NCBI GenBank assembly: GCA_039583875.1
Contig: CM077159.1
Span: 101,013,287-101,077,286 of the forward strand
Source: Platanthera guangdongensis
Lineage: Eukaryota > Streptophyta > Magnoliopsida > Asparagales > Orchidaceae
DNA: 64,000 nt
Reading direction: 5' to 3'
Below, piece after piece: positions 21,556-32,841 of this stretch. Under the pieces are notes generated by a model that was not told where the DNA came from, made no database searches, and saw only the letters and a list, made by a program, of their open reading frames with translations. Each line of letters opens with the position of its first letter. The stretch's first letter is position 1. The translations under genes were made by a program, and so were the position numbers.

Positions 21556-22114
21556 CCCATTCTAAGTCCTCTTGGAGGATTTCTAAGAACTCAGGAGGGG
21601 CCATAACAACATCAGTCCACACAAAATCGTTTAACATGCCAAACTTAGCACAAAAGTTCGCAAGCCAATTGGCTTCACGAGGGATATGTCGAATTAGCAC
21701 CTAGTTGAGCTCCGCCAAGATGGAAAGATCTTGTTCCATGAAGGTTGGGTCGCGCCATGCCGACCGTTGTAGGGATCGGCCGCAGAAGTCAAGCACATTT
21801 TTGTCATCCCCCTCGAGAATAATGCCCTTCGCCTCGAGGATCGTAGGGGTGAGCCGCCTTCGCAAGGAAAATAACGCCTCAAGCTCAACCTGACCCGGGT
21901 CTTAGGGAGACAATCCCACTCCAGCAGCAAGAACCATCGTGCCACGATGATCACGCGCAGTAATGCCAATTCCGGCAGCATTGTTTGGGGAAACCGCTCC
22001 ATCAATATTGATTTTGATCAAGTCTGGCGGCGGGGGCACCAAGATATGGTGAGTAACGGCATGTTCGGTCGATTGGTGCCCCAGTAGCGCCAAGAGGGGA
22101 AAGTTGAAGTGCAA
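21556..22114 (-). pseudogene. LINE-2 RNase H domain
   Basis: It contains PPPDLIKINIDGAVSPNNAAGIGITARDHRGTM-type sequence with the first catalytic Asp (22114-22018), then LEGDDKNVLD-like and ANWLANFCAKFGML-like sequence near 21650 in shifted frames. The ORF closes near 21512 before the short 3'UTR. Confidence 0.72.
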
Positions 22115-24260
22115 TTGATATTCTCCAAGATGGAGGCCGCCAGGACTAAAGGCGTGCCAAACTCGCGCCCATGTATTTTAGCATTTCGGGCCCTCCAATT
22201 TTGATAAACTGCATAGCAGAAAATACGGAACGGACCCAAATCCAACTTACCGGATTTGGAAATACTCCCCGGGAAGGTGGACCAAGACTGGACAGCGGGC
22301 AATTGAATCCCCCAACGTGGCAACTCCCCGGCAATGGCGAGGAGATTAGTGCTGCCATGCATAAGATGGTCCCGGTCTTCGGGGCCAGAACAGCCCCACG
22401 TGCATGCCAACGAGTCGGTGAGGCAATGGCGAAGCAGCCAACAGCGGGTAGGGATGGCGTCGCGTGTCAAGCACCACCAAAACAAACGCTCACGAGGCCT
22501 TAGACCAAGGCGCTGGATCCAATTGAGTTCCGTGGAGTGTTCCGGGAAGCACGCCGAATAAGCTAATGACGCAATCATCTTTCCACTAAATTGAAAATTA
22601 AGCTCCAGCATGTTCCGACCAATAGCCGGATAGAGCGGTGTTAGCATGATTGAATCCACAAGGTATGGGCCAAAGAACCACAATAATTTGGGCCTACCCC
22701 ATGCCCCAGTGTCCGTAAGTAGATCCGCGAGCATCATGGATTCAAGAGCCTGAATATTAACGAAGGTGGGCCAGCGAGCAATGATCCGGTCCTGGAACCA
22801 ACGCCCAATCAGAATATTAATCGTCTGTCCAGTACCAATTCGCCAACGGGAGATCGATAGTAAGCTGTCTGCACCATTCCGAAGGATTTTAATAACCGCC
22901 GAGTCACTCTGGCGAGAGGGGCAAGAGAAAAGATCCGTCGAATAACGACCGTGCATTGCCTGGATGAATAATGATTGGTGGGGCTACATATATTCCCAAG
23001 CAAACCGCGCGCGGAGTGGGCCCGACCAGGTCGCAGTTGCATGAAAACCCAGCCCTCCACAATTCTTTGGTTTGCAAAGCGAGGCCTAGTCCACGTAATG
23101 CATATCGCGGTTGTTGGCGGACCGCTGCCATAAACAACTGCATGCAGCAAGTTCCAAATCAACCAGAACACCTTTGGGAACAAACGAGTGTGACATAATG
23201 AAGGCGGTAAAAGCAAGTAGTGAGTGATTAATCAAAACAGCCCGACCGGCCAACGATAGATGCTGAGACCTCATGCCTGAATTTTCGAATGTGTTTTGTG
23301 AACAAGATCGACATAACCTGCCTTAACAAGTTTCCGGAGAGCCAATTTGATGTCAAGATAAGTGAACTCGTCCACCCATGGAAAACCCAAGAGGCAGGTT
23401 TGACGGACCTTCTTCCATTGTGGGGTGGCATTGTTGAACAGGACAAACGATTTAGCGGCATTGATGCACTGGCCAGTCCAAGAACAATAAGAGTGCAGAA
23501 TTTTTGCCACTTTAGTAGCACTCGCAGTAGAGGCTTCCGAAAAAATTATAATGTCATCCGCATATAACAGGTGCGAGATGCGTGGCCTAGGCGTGGAGAG
23601 AGTAACACCCAAATCTGAACCGTTTTGCTGGAAAGCCAACAAGAGAAGCTCCGAACGTAGGATAAATAAATATGGTGAAAGAGGGCAACCCTGGCGGAAG
23701 CCCCGGGCCGCAATGATGGGCCTAGTCCGCAGACCATTGATGAGCAGTGAGAAGCTCGGGATGTTGATACATTGCATTATCCAATTAATGAATTGTTGGG
23801 GGAAGCCCAGATCTTGAAGTAGCTTGAGAAGTGTAGCCCAGCACATCTTATCATAAGCTTGTGACATGTCTATTTTTAAGGCCATGAAACCCGCCTTAGT
23901 TGTAAAAAAACGAAATTTGTGGAGGATCTCTTGAGCAAGGAAGCATTGATGAGATATTTGACGGCCCGGTACAAAAGCTCCTTGTTCCTCCGAAATAAAG
24001 GAAGGGAGGATATGTTGGAGGCGCCCCACAAGAAGTTTAGCCACGAGTTTATAAAAAATCGGGCAGAGACTAATAGGGCGGAATTCCTCCGGGGAGGTGG
24101 CGTTAGATGTCTTGGGCACTAACACCGCAATAGTTTCTTTCCAACTTGAGTCCATAACGCCCAAAGTGAAAAAATCAATGATCACCCTGCAAACGTCAGT
24201 TTTCACCAAAGCCCAAAAATGTTTAAGGAGGAGGTGATACCGTCCGCCCCGGGAGAACAA
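22115..24260 (-). pseudogene. LINE-2 reverse transcriptase and zf-RVT
   Basis: The RT part (24260-23271) is open for over 300 codons: ETIAVLVPKTSNATSPEEF, RPISLCPIFYKLVAKLL, AFVPGRQISHQCFLAQEIL, MALKIDMSQAYDKMCW (catalytic Asp), RGFRQGCPLSPYLFIL and HLLYADDIIIFSEAS (the catalytic YADD box). The thumb follows in another frame, then AGRAVLINHSLLAFTAFIM near 23240. A zf-RVT domain (WWCLTRDAIPTRCWLLRH, then CTWGCSGPEDRDHLMHG) lies near 22500-22370. Frameshifts near 23500, 23240 and 22950 break it. The catalytic motifs themselves are intact. Confidence 0.85.
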
Positions 24261-25512
24261 TTAGGCATCATCGTTTTGATATCATCCCATATTTCCTCCG
24301 TAACCGGTCGAAGAAGGCCATGCCGCGTGAGATCCGAGAGCACAGGTTTACCCGCCAAGGAGGGCCAACCATCAAGAGAGGGAGTATGATTTAACCATTT
24401 CTGCTCAAAGAAGCGAATGAAAGTTGCCTCAATAGCATCTTGGTCCTCTGTCAGATCGCCATTCAAGTCCCCCACTTGATTGATCTGGTTGCCCCGCCTA
24501 CGATTAGAGGTCATGGAATGAAAGTATGTTGTGTTGGAATCTCCCTCGGTCAACCATCGTACCTTAGCCCGCTGCCGCCACCAGGTGTTCAACCGCCCTA
24601 GTGTGCTATTCAACTCTTTAACTTTTTGAATAAGAGTTTTTGTTTGTTCGATGGACAGCCCGGGAGGAGTAACTTCCAATAGTTGGAGATTATAAATGTC
24701 AGCCTTAAGCGAGGTGTGGAGAACCCCCAACTCACGGAATTTGTTGCGGCTCCAAAAATGTAACGCGCAGAGCGTACGCCGGCATTTACGGGAAAGAACC
24801 TCAGCAGCAGCACCATGATCAACCTTATTCCAGTTAGTGGAAACCACCCGCCAAGCTGCTGGGTAAGAAAGCCAAACATCTTCAAATCTGAGCCAACGTG
24901 TTGACGGAATCGGGGCCGCAGCACCAAGAGGAAGGAGCAACGGGCAATGGGCAATGGTCTGAGCCTATCCAATTTAGGTGACGAACCGTGAGGAAAGGGA
25001 ACATGTCCAAAGTAGTAGCATTGAAGAACATTCGGTCAAGCCGGCTGAGCAATCGATCGGAGCCGGGCTTATTGTTGCACCAGGTAAATGCGGGGCCAAT
25101 AAACTGCAGCTCATGCATGGCAGAGGAGGTAAATCCACTCGTCCATCTCACGAGATCCAATCGTGTAGTGGAACGCAGATGAACCATTCTTATCACCCGA
25201 GCGGAGGAGACAATTAATATCTCCCCCGACAAGCATGGGGAGGGATGTCCCAACCTGCTCGTCTAAAACCTGTCGTAGCAAGAGACGGACACGGTAATCT
25301 TTGTTGGCATAGACAAAGGCCACCAACCATTGGCTATGATCAGGCAGAACAGCCGTAGCAAGAACACATTGGTCCATAGCAGAAGAGATCGCCACATGAA
25401 TCACATCGCGCCTCCACAAAACGACAATACCACCAGACTTACCAACAACCGGATGATGAAAAATGTCTCAATTACGGTCCACCAAAACATCAATGTCCTG
25501 CCGATCAACAAG
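24261..25512 (-). pseudogene. LINE-2 endonuclease (5' truncated) and linker
   Basis: Endonuclease motifs from 25500 down are VVGKSGGIVVLWRRDVI, AFVYANKDYRVR, LPMLVGGDINCLLRSGDK, FIGPAFTWCNNKPGS, DRLLSRLDRMF and NWIGSDHCPL (the catalytic SDH). The linker has WWRQRAKVRWLTEGDSNTTY and FHSMTSNRRRGN. The N-terminal FWNCRG region is absent because the element is joined to LINE-3 at about 25512. Several frameshifts are present. Confidence 0.8.
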
Positions 25513-26460
25513 TAGAATTTGCAACATAGTCAGCCACGGAGTTGGCTCTTCGATCAACAAGTGAAATCATAATCTTGATGCAATCCTTCAGTGAGCGTGC
25601 TAGCATCCCTTCCATATCCCCATTCCAAAGTCCTGATAGTATGCGGTTTAAAGTAGAGCAAGAAAGGCGGAGTCTACCTCAAGAATTAATCCAATCGCAG
25701 CGCTCATGAAATTTTTTGCAACAGCGATGCCAAGCTGGGCACTCCTGACCTCTGTCATGTTTACTGATCGGCTTTGAATGCTGACCCCCTTAGCAATAAT
25801 GAGAGCCCCATCATGATCCCGAATAGAGCAACCAATTCCGGCCACGTTATTTGGGTGAACCGACCCATCAAAAATAATTTTAAACCATCCCAATTGCGGG
25901 GGCAACCAAAAAGGCTCGAGGTTTACACGGGCCGCCCAGTTACCATTGGAATCTTCCATGATTGCATTTAGAACAATGGATGAGGGTTGCAAGAAGGGCT
26001 CACCATGAACATGTTGATTCCTGACTTTCCAAGTTGCGTAAATTATAGAAGCCAGCGCCTTTGTTTCCTTGGATCCGGTGCTAATGTCCATTTCCTCCAT
26101 CAGCGCATCCAAAAGACATGTGCTGGAGGAGTTTAAATGAATTCCCATTCTTGTCATCATCGCCCGAATGCGACCGACAAAAGAGCAGCTCCCATAGATG
26201 TGGTTTACATTTTCTGCATGGTTGCAATTCCAGGGACAGGCCGCATCGTTCCTTAGTCGGTGCTGGTACAGCCATTCGTTGGTGGGAAGCATGTCATTTA
26301 TAGCTCGCCAAATCATGGCTAAAAAATGTGGCTGCGCCTTTATTTTCCAAATTTTGCTGCCCTCATGCATCCCCTGCGGGCACTCCAGGTCGTATAGCAA
26401 ACTAGCATCCATCCGTTGTTTTTCGGAGTGGGCCCAAATCAGCTTCTCCTTACCTCCCAC
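25513..26460 (-). pseudogene. LINE-3 zf-RVT and RNase H, 3' truncated
   Basis: The open frame 26460-25648 starts after RT and includes FLAMIWRAINDMLPTNEWLYQ, then RNDAACPWNCNHAENVNHIY (the zf-RVT cysteines and histidine). RNase H follows with KIIFDGSVHPNNVAGIGCS (first Asp) and ILEVDSAF. After a frameshift near 25650 it continues to VDRRANSVADYVANST and stops at the LINE-2 junction. It is the same domain order as LINE-1. Confidence 0.82.
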
Positions 26461-26475
26461 ATTGTCCCTTAGTAA

Positions 26476-28484
26476 TCAAGAGATAATATCAATTAAGCAA
26501 TCACTTAGGCCACTCATATTCTCAATCGGCCATTCTGAATTTGATTCCAGGAATCCAGCAACATGATTAGGCAAGGCATCAATGTATATAAAAGTTGGCC
26601 ATTGGATGAGCGGAAGCACGCCAAGCCAGTTATCCTCCAAGGTAGAGATGTCCCTGCCGTCTCCCACCATCCAGAAGGTATGTTTTTCCATGAGCTCACC
26701 ACCGAGGGAGATGCACCGCCAGATTTTTGAGTGGCTACGATTGGGTTTGAATCTCTTTCGTCCAGCATACTTGGTCCCAAATATTCTTGCCAATAAAGAG
26801 CCATCGGCACCAGACACCCTAGATGAGATCTTACCCATCAGGATGCGCCGCCACAGGATTAAATTTTTGAAGCGCAGTCCGCCCTTTTCCTTTGGTAAAC
26901 ATAATTCCATCCATTTCGTGTAGTTCAAGGAGTGTTTGTTAGGTGACCCGCTCCAGAGGAATGCTGCCAGCAAGCTATTGATTTTGTTTATGGTAGAAAC
27001 CGGCATTGGAGAATGGGCCAAAGCGTGTAGAGGAATTACGGACAGAGTGCTTTTGATGAGGGCAACTCTGCCCGCCAGTGATAAATGTCGGGAGCCCCAA
27101 GATCTGATTTTGCTGCTAACCTCATCCAATAAATGATCGAAATCAGCAATTCTAATCTTTCCCATCCACAGCGTGACACCCAGATAATTGATAGCATTGG
27201 AGGGGTCATGCCCAAATAGATGTAATATGTCCCTTTTTGTGTCAAGCGGGACCTTGGGACCGAAAAGGATGTTTGATTTTGATGCGTTTATCGCTTCTCC
27301 GGAGAGTGCACAGTACCGCCTCAAGATCCCAGCGAATTCCTTCGCCGTCCCTGGCGTTGCCGAGCCAAACAAGAGTGTGTCATCAGGGAAGACGAGGTGA
27401 GATAATTTTGGAGCAGCTGGGGTTATCTTTATGCCTATGCCCGGCTGTTTGCTTGAGTTGATCAATAAGGAAAGGTACTCAGAGCACATTATAAACAGGT
27501 ACGGAGATAGTGGCAACCTTGTCGCAGGACGCAAGTAGTGTGTATCCATTTTCATCTAGAGCCGTTAATGAGAAGACCGAATCTTGGATGAGTGATGCAT
27601 TCCATGATGAGATTAATCCAGAAGGGCGGGAAGTTAAGACCCTCCAAGGTGCGTCTGACGAAAGACCATTGAATCTGGTCAAAGGCCTTCTCCATGTCAA
27701 TTTTCATAGCCATGTACCCAGAATTACTTTGAGTCGTGTGAACCCGATGCACAATTTCCTGGGCAAGGAGACAGTAGTCTGATATAAGCCGACCCGGCAC
27801 GAAGGCGGTTTGTTCCTCTGAGATTAATCTCTGCAGCATCGGCTTCATGCGATTGGCCATGATCTTTGCCGCGACTTTATATATTGTTGAGCAGAGGCTG
27901 ATTGGCCGATAGTGCTCCGGCAAGCTTGGGTTGCTACACTTTGGGATGAGTACAACCAAGGCGTCCTTCCACTTTGCTTCCATTGAGCCGGTTGCAAAGA
28001 AATTTTTTACTGCGGCAATTAAATCAAACATTGTGAAGTTCCAAAAATACGTAGAGAAAGAGTGTGTTACCCCGTCGCATCCCGGTGCTTTAATTTTCCG
28101 AAATGAGAAGACAGTTCTTTTAATCTCAACATCAGTTGGCGGAGCAGCCAAAAGATGACCCTCAAGCTCAAAAATATTCTCCCGCGGGCTTGGCAGTCCC
28201 TCCACAGCAGCAGATTCTTCCGTACACCATCTTTGGGAGAAATGTCCCACCATAATATCTTCAATATGGTCCTGTTCGGTGATGATCTCCTCCCCAATAT
28301 GCAATCTGATGACCCGGTTTTCATGTTTTCGCTGGGTGGCAGCCGCCTGAAAGAATGCAGACTTTCGATCTCCGTGCTCCAACCAGCAGCACTTCGCCCG
28401 TTGCCACCACCAGGTGTCAAGTTTTGCTTGAATCTCATTGTAGCTTGCGACCAGGCCCCGAAGGGATTGTAACTCGTCATCCAA
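26476..28484 (-). pseudogene. LINE-3 reverse transcriptase
   Basis: Two long frames meet at about 27552. The first (28484-27552) has WWWQRAKCCWLEHGDRKSAF, KAPGCDGVTHSF, LVVLIPKCSNPSLPEHYRPI, AFVPGRLISDYCLLAQEIV and MAMKIDMEKAFDQIQW. The second (27555-26476) has LPLSPYLFIMCSEYLSLL and HLVFPDDTLLFGSA, then the thumb and LAGRVALIKSTLSVIPLHAL. The catalytic box reads FPDD where plant LINEs normally have FADD or YADD. The two Asp remain, but Pro in this loop would probably impair the enzyme. Confidence 0.85.
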
Positions 28485-28528
28485 GAGCGCTGAATCGGCC
28501 TCCCGAAGCTGGAGTGCGTTAATTTCCT

Positions 28529-29456
28529 CTAATTTCTTGCATTCCCTGCTTCCATTCTTCCATTAAATCTTGACCACCGCGAGAGAGCCTTGATAGTTCT
28601 TGCACACTTGACCTCCAAGATTTTACTTGGGCTTCCAATAACTGGCTTCATCCTGGAGGCAAGCGCGATGATATTGGCATCTGGATTCCTCATCCATGTC
28701 TCCTCAAATTTTAAGCGTCTTCCAGATGTAGCAAATTTTATTAGGTCAATCTCGAGCAGCAGTGGCGCGTTATCAGAGGCTATTCTTGGCAAATGGTGTA
28801 CAATTGATCCAGGAAAGGCTAGAAGCGTCGGGGCACTGAGCAACACACGGCCGAGCCGTGAGAGGATACGGTCGGTCGGTCGTTGATTGTTACACCACGT
28901 GAAAATATTTCCCGTGTAAGAAATTTCATGAAGCCGGCATAGCGTGATAAAGTTCGCAAATTCTTGTGGCCCATTGGACAACTTAAATCTGCCCCCCCCC
29001 CCCCCCCCCACGCTTCTCCTCCGCCCGCAACACGTAATTGAAGTCCCCTCCAAAGACAGTAGGAATGCTCATTTCCATGGTAGCCAACTCATCCCATAAT
29101 GCCCGCCTTTGATGCATATACTTATCTGCATATATGGCTCCCAATTGCCAGGTAACACCCGAGGGCAAGATTATGGATGCTTTTATGAATTGTTTATCTT
29201 TAACAATGCCACTAACTTTGATCAGATCATCAAGCCATAACAAAATTATACCTCCAGATTTTCCAATCGAAGGAACATAGTCGAAGTTCCAGCGCCTACC
29301 AATCAGCCTGTCCACATCACGCCAAGAGAAAACTTGGCGGCGCGTCTCCAACAACACAACAGCTATAGCATTATTGGTACGAACTAGCCCTTGCAAATGC
29401 GCGCAGGAAGCGGGCTTACGTGCACCGCGGCAATTCCAAAAGATTAAGTTCGTCAT
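28529..29456 (-). pseudogene. LINE-3 ORF2 N-terminus: AP-type endonuclease
   Basis: ATG at 29456 opens MTNLIFWNCRGARKPAS. It continues VVLLETRRQVF, GKSGGIILLWLDDLIK, GAIYADKY and IPTVFGGDFNYVLRAEEKRG. The frame is lost at an 18-base C run (28992-29009) and resumes with GPQEFANFITLCRLHEI, NIFTWCNNQR, DRILSRLGRVLL and RIASDNAPLLLEI. The catalytic SDH appears as SDN here. The homopolymer may be variable or a sequencing error, so the frame break is uncertain. Confidence 0.85.
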
Positions 29457-30858
29457 TTCGCGAAGGGGAGCCCCTCGCCGCTCGCTCAGGATCTTCCTTG
29501 CGCAATATAGAACTCGCCTTGCTCTTGGAACAACCCCGCATCTTTTTTGTTGGTGATCTGGCTCGCCGCACAGCTTCCTCCCCAACTTCCTCCGCATATG
29601 CTGTCTCATTCTGGACCTGTACATCGGCTGGCTCCTTTTGGATCAGAAGATCCTTTTCAGCAACATCATTCGAGCTGATAGCTGTCATCTCGGCATGACT
29701 CCCTGCCTCAACAACATTTGCATTGTTGGCTGTCTCGATTTCTTGAATTTTTGTAATATTGGCTTCCTCTAGCGTAGGCAGCTTTGTGCTTACAGGCTTC
29801 TCCACCTTCCGCCACACCCATGTTCCAGTCTTACGCTGTTGTACGCCACCTTCCTTGGGTTTTGGAGGGGGCTTCCTTGGAAGAACTAAGGTCCAATCAT
29901 CCAAACCCGCTTGCGGGTTGTGCTTCTCCATTTTGGTATTTGTTGTTCGGCTTCGGCATGATGTATCCCCATGGTTGGCAAGCCCACAAGAAGTGCACAA
30001 GGATCCAATTCCCTCGTAATTAAACTTTTGGAAAAACTTTCCAGATTCTTTGCTGTTCAGCCAAATCCCCCCTAACAAAGGGGCGAAAAGGTCCCGGCAT
30101 ACACAGATTCTTGCAAAATTTGTTCGGGATCTAGATTTTGTAAAGGCATCAATGTATAATGACTCTCCAACAATTGCAGCAATACGAAATAAATTCTTGT
30201 CACCCCAAAATTGCAGTGGGAGGCCTGGGAGTCTAACCCATGTTGGCACCAACATTTTTGGGTTTAATGCGGGGATAAACTTTTCCGACCATACGTCCAG
30301 TCCAACAACTTGTCTGGCCACATGCCACGGGCTTCCAAGCCATACCTGATCTCGACTTTCTCTATTAGCAAACTTTAGCAGAAAGCAGCCCTCTCCCAAG
30401 TCGCAGACTCGGAAACCCTGAAGCGCTCCCCATTTTAGATGTAGCTGGGCCGAGAGCCATTCAAAGCAGAAGTTAACACCAACAACTCTGCCAACCAATG
30501 TGTTTGCATATTCTGCTTGGATTTGCTCCACCTCATCATCATCCATGCTCGCAATCCCATCAATATAGTAGTCAGCTTGCTGGATATCCATCTTCGGGAA
30601 GTGGACTGGGACATTCCTTGACCAGACGCGGGGCAACAGCGCCGGCGCTGACGTCATTGGAATGGCAACTGGCGGGGTAGGAATTTGGGACGTTCTTACG
30701 CCCAAGAACAGGCCAATTTGCGGGATACCACACGCGTTCATGAGGGTGTTGACTGAGCCCGGGATGAAGGGTCTGGCCGCATGGTTTAAGAGGGATTGAT
30801 TATTGTTGCTTCTAAAGACTTGAGAAGAGGACGAGCTCACAGACGCATTTCCGAACAC
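29416..30858 (-). CDS. LINE-3 ORF1: nucleic-acid-binding protein with CCHC knuckle
   Basis: This is a 480-codon open frame, the best preserved LINE ORF here. Regions in order: Ser/Asn-rich N-terminus; RPFIPGSVNTLMNACGIPQ; a conserved RNA-binding-type core (TLVGRVVGVNF, FLLKFANRESRDQVWLGSPW, VGLDVWSEKF, PTWVRLPGLPLQFWGD); knuckle CTSCGLANHGDTSC (C-x2-C-x4-H-x4-C); Lys/Arg-rich tail. The frame probably begins further upstream, near 31110, with a frameshift around 30850, because a similar Ser/Asp-rich frame lies at 31126-30812. Its end overlaps the ORF2 start by 41 nt. Its role would be to coat the LINE RNA in a ribonucleoprotein. Confidence 0.8.
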   Translation of the reverse strand: MFGNASVSSSSSQVFRSNNNQSLLNHAARPFIPGSVNTLMNACGIPQIGLFLGVRTSQIPTPPVAIPMTSAPALLPRVWSRNVPVHFPKMDIQQADYYIDGIASMDDDEVEQIQAEYANTLVGRVVGVNFCFEWLSAQLHLKWGALQGFRVCDLGEGCFLLKFANRESRDQVWLGSPWHVARQVVGLDVWSEKFIPALNPKMLVPTWVRLPGLPLQFWGDKNLFRIAAIVGESLYIDAFTKSRSRTNFARICVCRDLFAPLLGGIWLNSKESGKFFQKFNYEGIGSLCTSCGLANHGDTSCRSRTTNTKMEKHNPQAGLDDWTLVLPRKPPPKPKEGGVQQRKTGTWVWRKVEKPVSTKLPTLEEANITKIQEIETANNANVVEAGSHAEMTAISSNDVAEKDLLIQKEPADVQVQNETAYAEEVGEEAVRRARSPTKKMRGCSKSKASSILRKEDPERAARGSPSRNDELNLLELPRCT

Positions 30859-31356
30859 GTTGGGAGCGTTCAGAAGAAGTAGCAGATATTATGGACTTTT
30901 CTGATTCCTCCGAATCAGACCTAGCAGAAACATCATCATCAGAAGGTTCAGATAAGCCAAGGGATGGACCAACCTCTGCATCAACAATATCCTTATCCTG
31001 GATTAAAGCCGCAGAACTGGGAGAAGAAACACCCAGCCAGGACGGAGCTAAACCCGCAGGCGATAATGACGTAGCAGCCGATACAATCGGCAGAGGAGAA
31101 GCGGGCGATCCATGAAAAATCTCCAAATCCTTGCCTTTATCTTTTTGGTTTTCTTCTTTTCCATGAAACGAGCAATTAGGGCCAAAGCCCTAGGAAACAG
31201 GGCGACACTACCCGCACCCAGCAGCCAACCGCACAGCAGCACTACACCCTGCACAACAGCAGCCCGCCACCACCGCAAACGCCGCCACCGCAGCACCACT
31301 CCCACTCTCTCACTAGAAGTCCTCTCTCCAATCTCTAGAACACTCCCACTCCCTCC
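30859..31356 (-). other. LINE-3 5'UTR and disrupted ORF1 N-terminus
   Basis: The 31110-30859 part reads as an acidic Ser-rich peptide (SEPSDDDVSARSDSEESEKS) in another frame. The 31356-31110 part is CAC/GC-rich non-coding sequence with the family 5' end TCTAGAGATTGG. Copia-D starts at 31357. Confidence 0.6.
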
Positions 31357-31634
31357 TGTTAAGAAAATAAGAAACAAGAGCAGGAAGAAGAAAAGTTTTG
31401 AAACCACTACAAGCTGTTTTGCTTCTCATACATTCGCTGTATAAATAGATTTATAAGGGTGACTAAACTTAGTAATTTTAACAATTTTAGGTACACGATT
31501 CTATTTTAGGTAAGCAGTGAATGCTCGGTTATTCCTCCAATATCCAGCAAGGCTTGGCTGGAAATTTCCTTCAATGTACAAGGGGCAGGATCCGTGGGAT
31601 GCCAGGCTGGACCTTCCTATATTGGTCTCGCACA
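31357..31634 (-). repeat. Copia-D 3' LTR
   Basis: On the + strand it runs TGTTAAGAAAATAAG to GGTCTCGCACA. The polypurine tract lies at 31635-31642 (CCCCC on +, purines on -). It matches 54486-54764. Confidence 0.92.
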
Positions 31635-31642
31635 TCCCCCCT
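31635..31642 (-). other. Copia-D polypurine tract
   Basis: On the - strand AGGGGGGA lies directly before the 3' LTR. Confidence 0.7.
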
Positions 31643-31647
31643 CAAGC

Positions 31648-32786
31648 TCATGACGGATGAATCCGGAAGGCGAGCTTGTCTCGAAGCCAAGTGAACCGAG
31701 GACTGGGAAGGAACTTGGTGAAAATATCAGCTACCTGATCGCGTCCCGGTATATGTGAGACAGTAAGATCACCACGAAGAACATGGTCACGGATGAAGTG
31801 AACGTCGATGTCAATATGCTTCGTCCGGCTGTGGAATACGGGGTTCTTGGACATGTGAAGGGCACTGATGTTGTCACAAAGAAGGAGAGGGGAAGCTGAT
31901 GAACGGAGGCCAAGAAACCGAAGCATATGAAGAAACCAAAGAACTTCAGCCGTCGTGGATGCCAGAGCGCGATATTCAGCCTCAGCGCTGGACCGAGAGA
32001 CAGTGGGCTGCTTCTTAGCCCCCCAGGATAGAAGATTCGGCCCTAGGAAGACGGCATACCCTGTTGTGGAACGCCTACTGTCGGGACAGCCGGCCCAATC
32101 TGCGTCTGAAAAGGCGCGAAGTTGAAGGGAAGCAGACTTAGAGAACTTGAGACCAAATTCCAGTGTGCCTTTGACATAGCGAAAAATCCTTTTGACCGCA
32201 GCAAGATGAGAAGCGCAAGGTTTCTGCATAAACTGACAAACATAATTAACAGCGTAAGCCAGATCTGGACGGGTCATAGTAAGGTACTGTAGAGACCCAA
32301 CCATCTGCCTGTAGATGGTGGGATCAGGAAGAGGATCCGGGGAACAGGCAGAGAGTTGAAGACCCGTTGCGAGAGGGCTCTTGACTGGTTTGACACCGTC
32401 TAAACCAAATCGGGAAAGTAGATCAAGAGCATATCGGGTCTGGGAGAGAAGAAGTGAGTCACTGCGTCGTTCAACCTGCATGCCCAGGAAGAAATGTAGG
32501 TCGCCGAGATCCTTCATGTCGAACTGGGACGAGAGGCGGCGAATGAGGCGAGAAATGAAGTCCGGGTGGCTCCCAGTGATGATGAGGTCGTCAACATAAA
32601 GTAAGATGATGATAATGTCCGCGCCGTGACGCCAGAGAAACAGCGAGGTATCATGCGGACAAATAATAAACCCAAGTTGACGAAGAGATGTGGCAAATCT
32701 GTTGTACCACGCCCGAGGAGATTGGCGAAGACCATAAAGAGCTTTGTGTAGGCGACATACATGCCTTGGCCGAGTTGGGTCAATAA
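31648..32786 (-). CDS. Copia-D pol C-terminus: end of RT and RNase H
   Basis: Read from 32786 it continues the RT frame cut by Copia-B. It has HKALYGLRQSPRAWYNRF, LLYVDDLIITGS (catalytic YVDD) and DMKDLGDLHFFLGMQVER, then RNase H with AFSDADWAGCPDSRRSTTGY, SSAEAEYRALASTTAEVLW, LLCDNISALHMSKNPVFHS and HIDIDVHFIRDHVLRG. The stop is near 31648. This part is open throughout. The join to the other half at the AATAA duplication keeps the frame, so Copia-B inserted cleanly between PPGFI and DPTRP. Confidence 0.9.
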
Positions 32787-32814
32787 TGAAAGTCCACTAA
32801 GTGTCGGCTATGTG

Positions 32815-32841
32815 CACCTATGGGGGGGGGGGGAATAGGTG
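32815..32841 (-). other. Copia-B C-loop hairpin, 3' LTR
   Basis: On the - strand the stem CACCTAT/ATAGGTG encloses a loop T followed by a run of 12 C. It lies 28 nt before the LTR end. The other LTR has it at 49635-49661. Confidence 0.65.

Larger units (their letters stand above)
21495..25512 (-). mobile_element. LINE-2: 5'-truncated LINE fused to LINE-3
   Basis: The 3' end abuts 18S target copy 2 at 21494 with no poly(A). From there upward come RNase H, zf-RVT, RT and most of the endonuclease. The first ~45 residues of ORF2, all of ORF1 and the 5'UTR are missing. At about 25512 the sequence switches to the RNase H end of LINE-3, near a repeated CGATCAACAAG (25502-25512 and 25551-25561). It is more diverged from LINE-1 and LINE-3 than those are from each other. 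Confidence 0.8.

Noticed and set aside
28992..29009. 18-base C run as a functional slippage site in LINE-3 ORF2
   Set aside because: Homopolymers of this length are error-prone in sequencing and the element is otherwise broken. A programmed frameshift cannot be argued.
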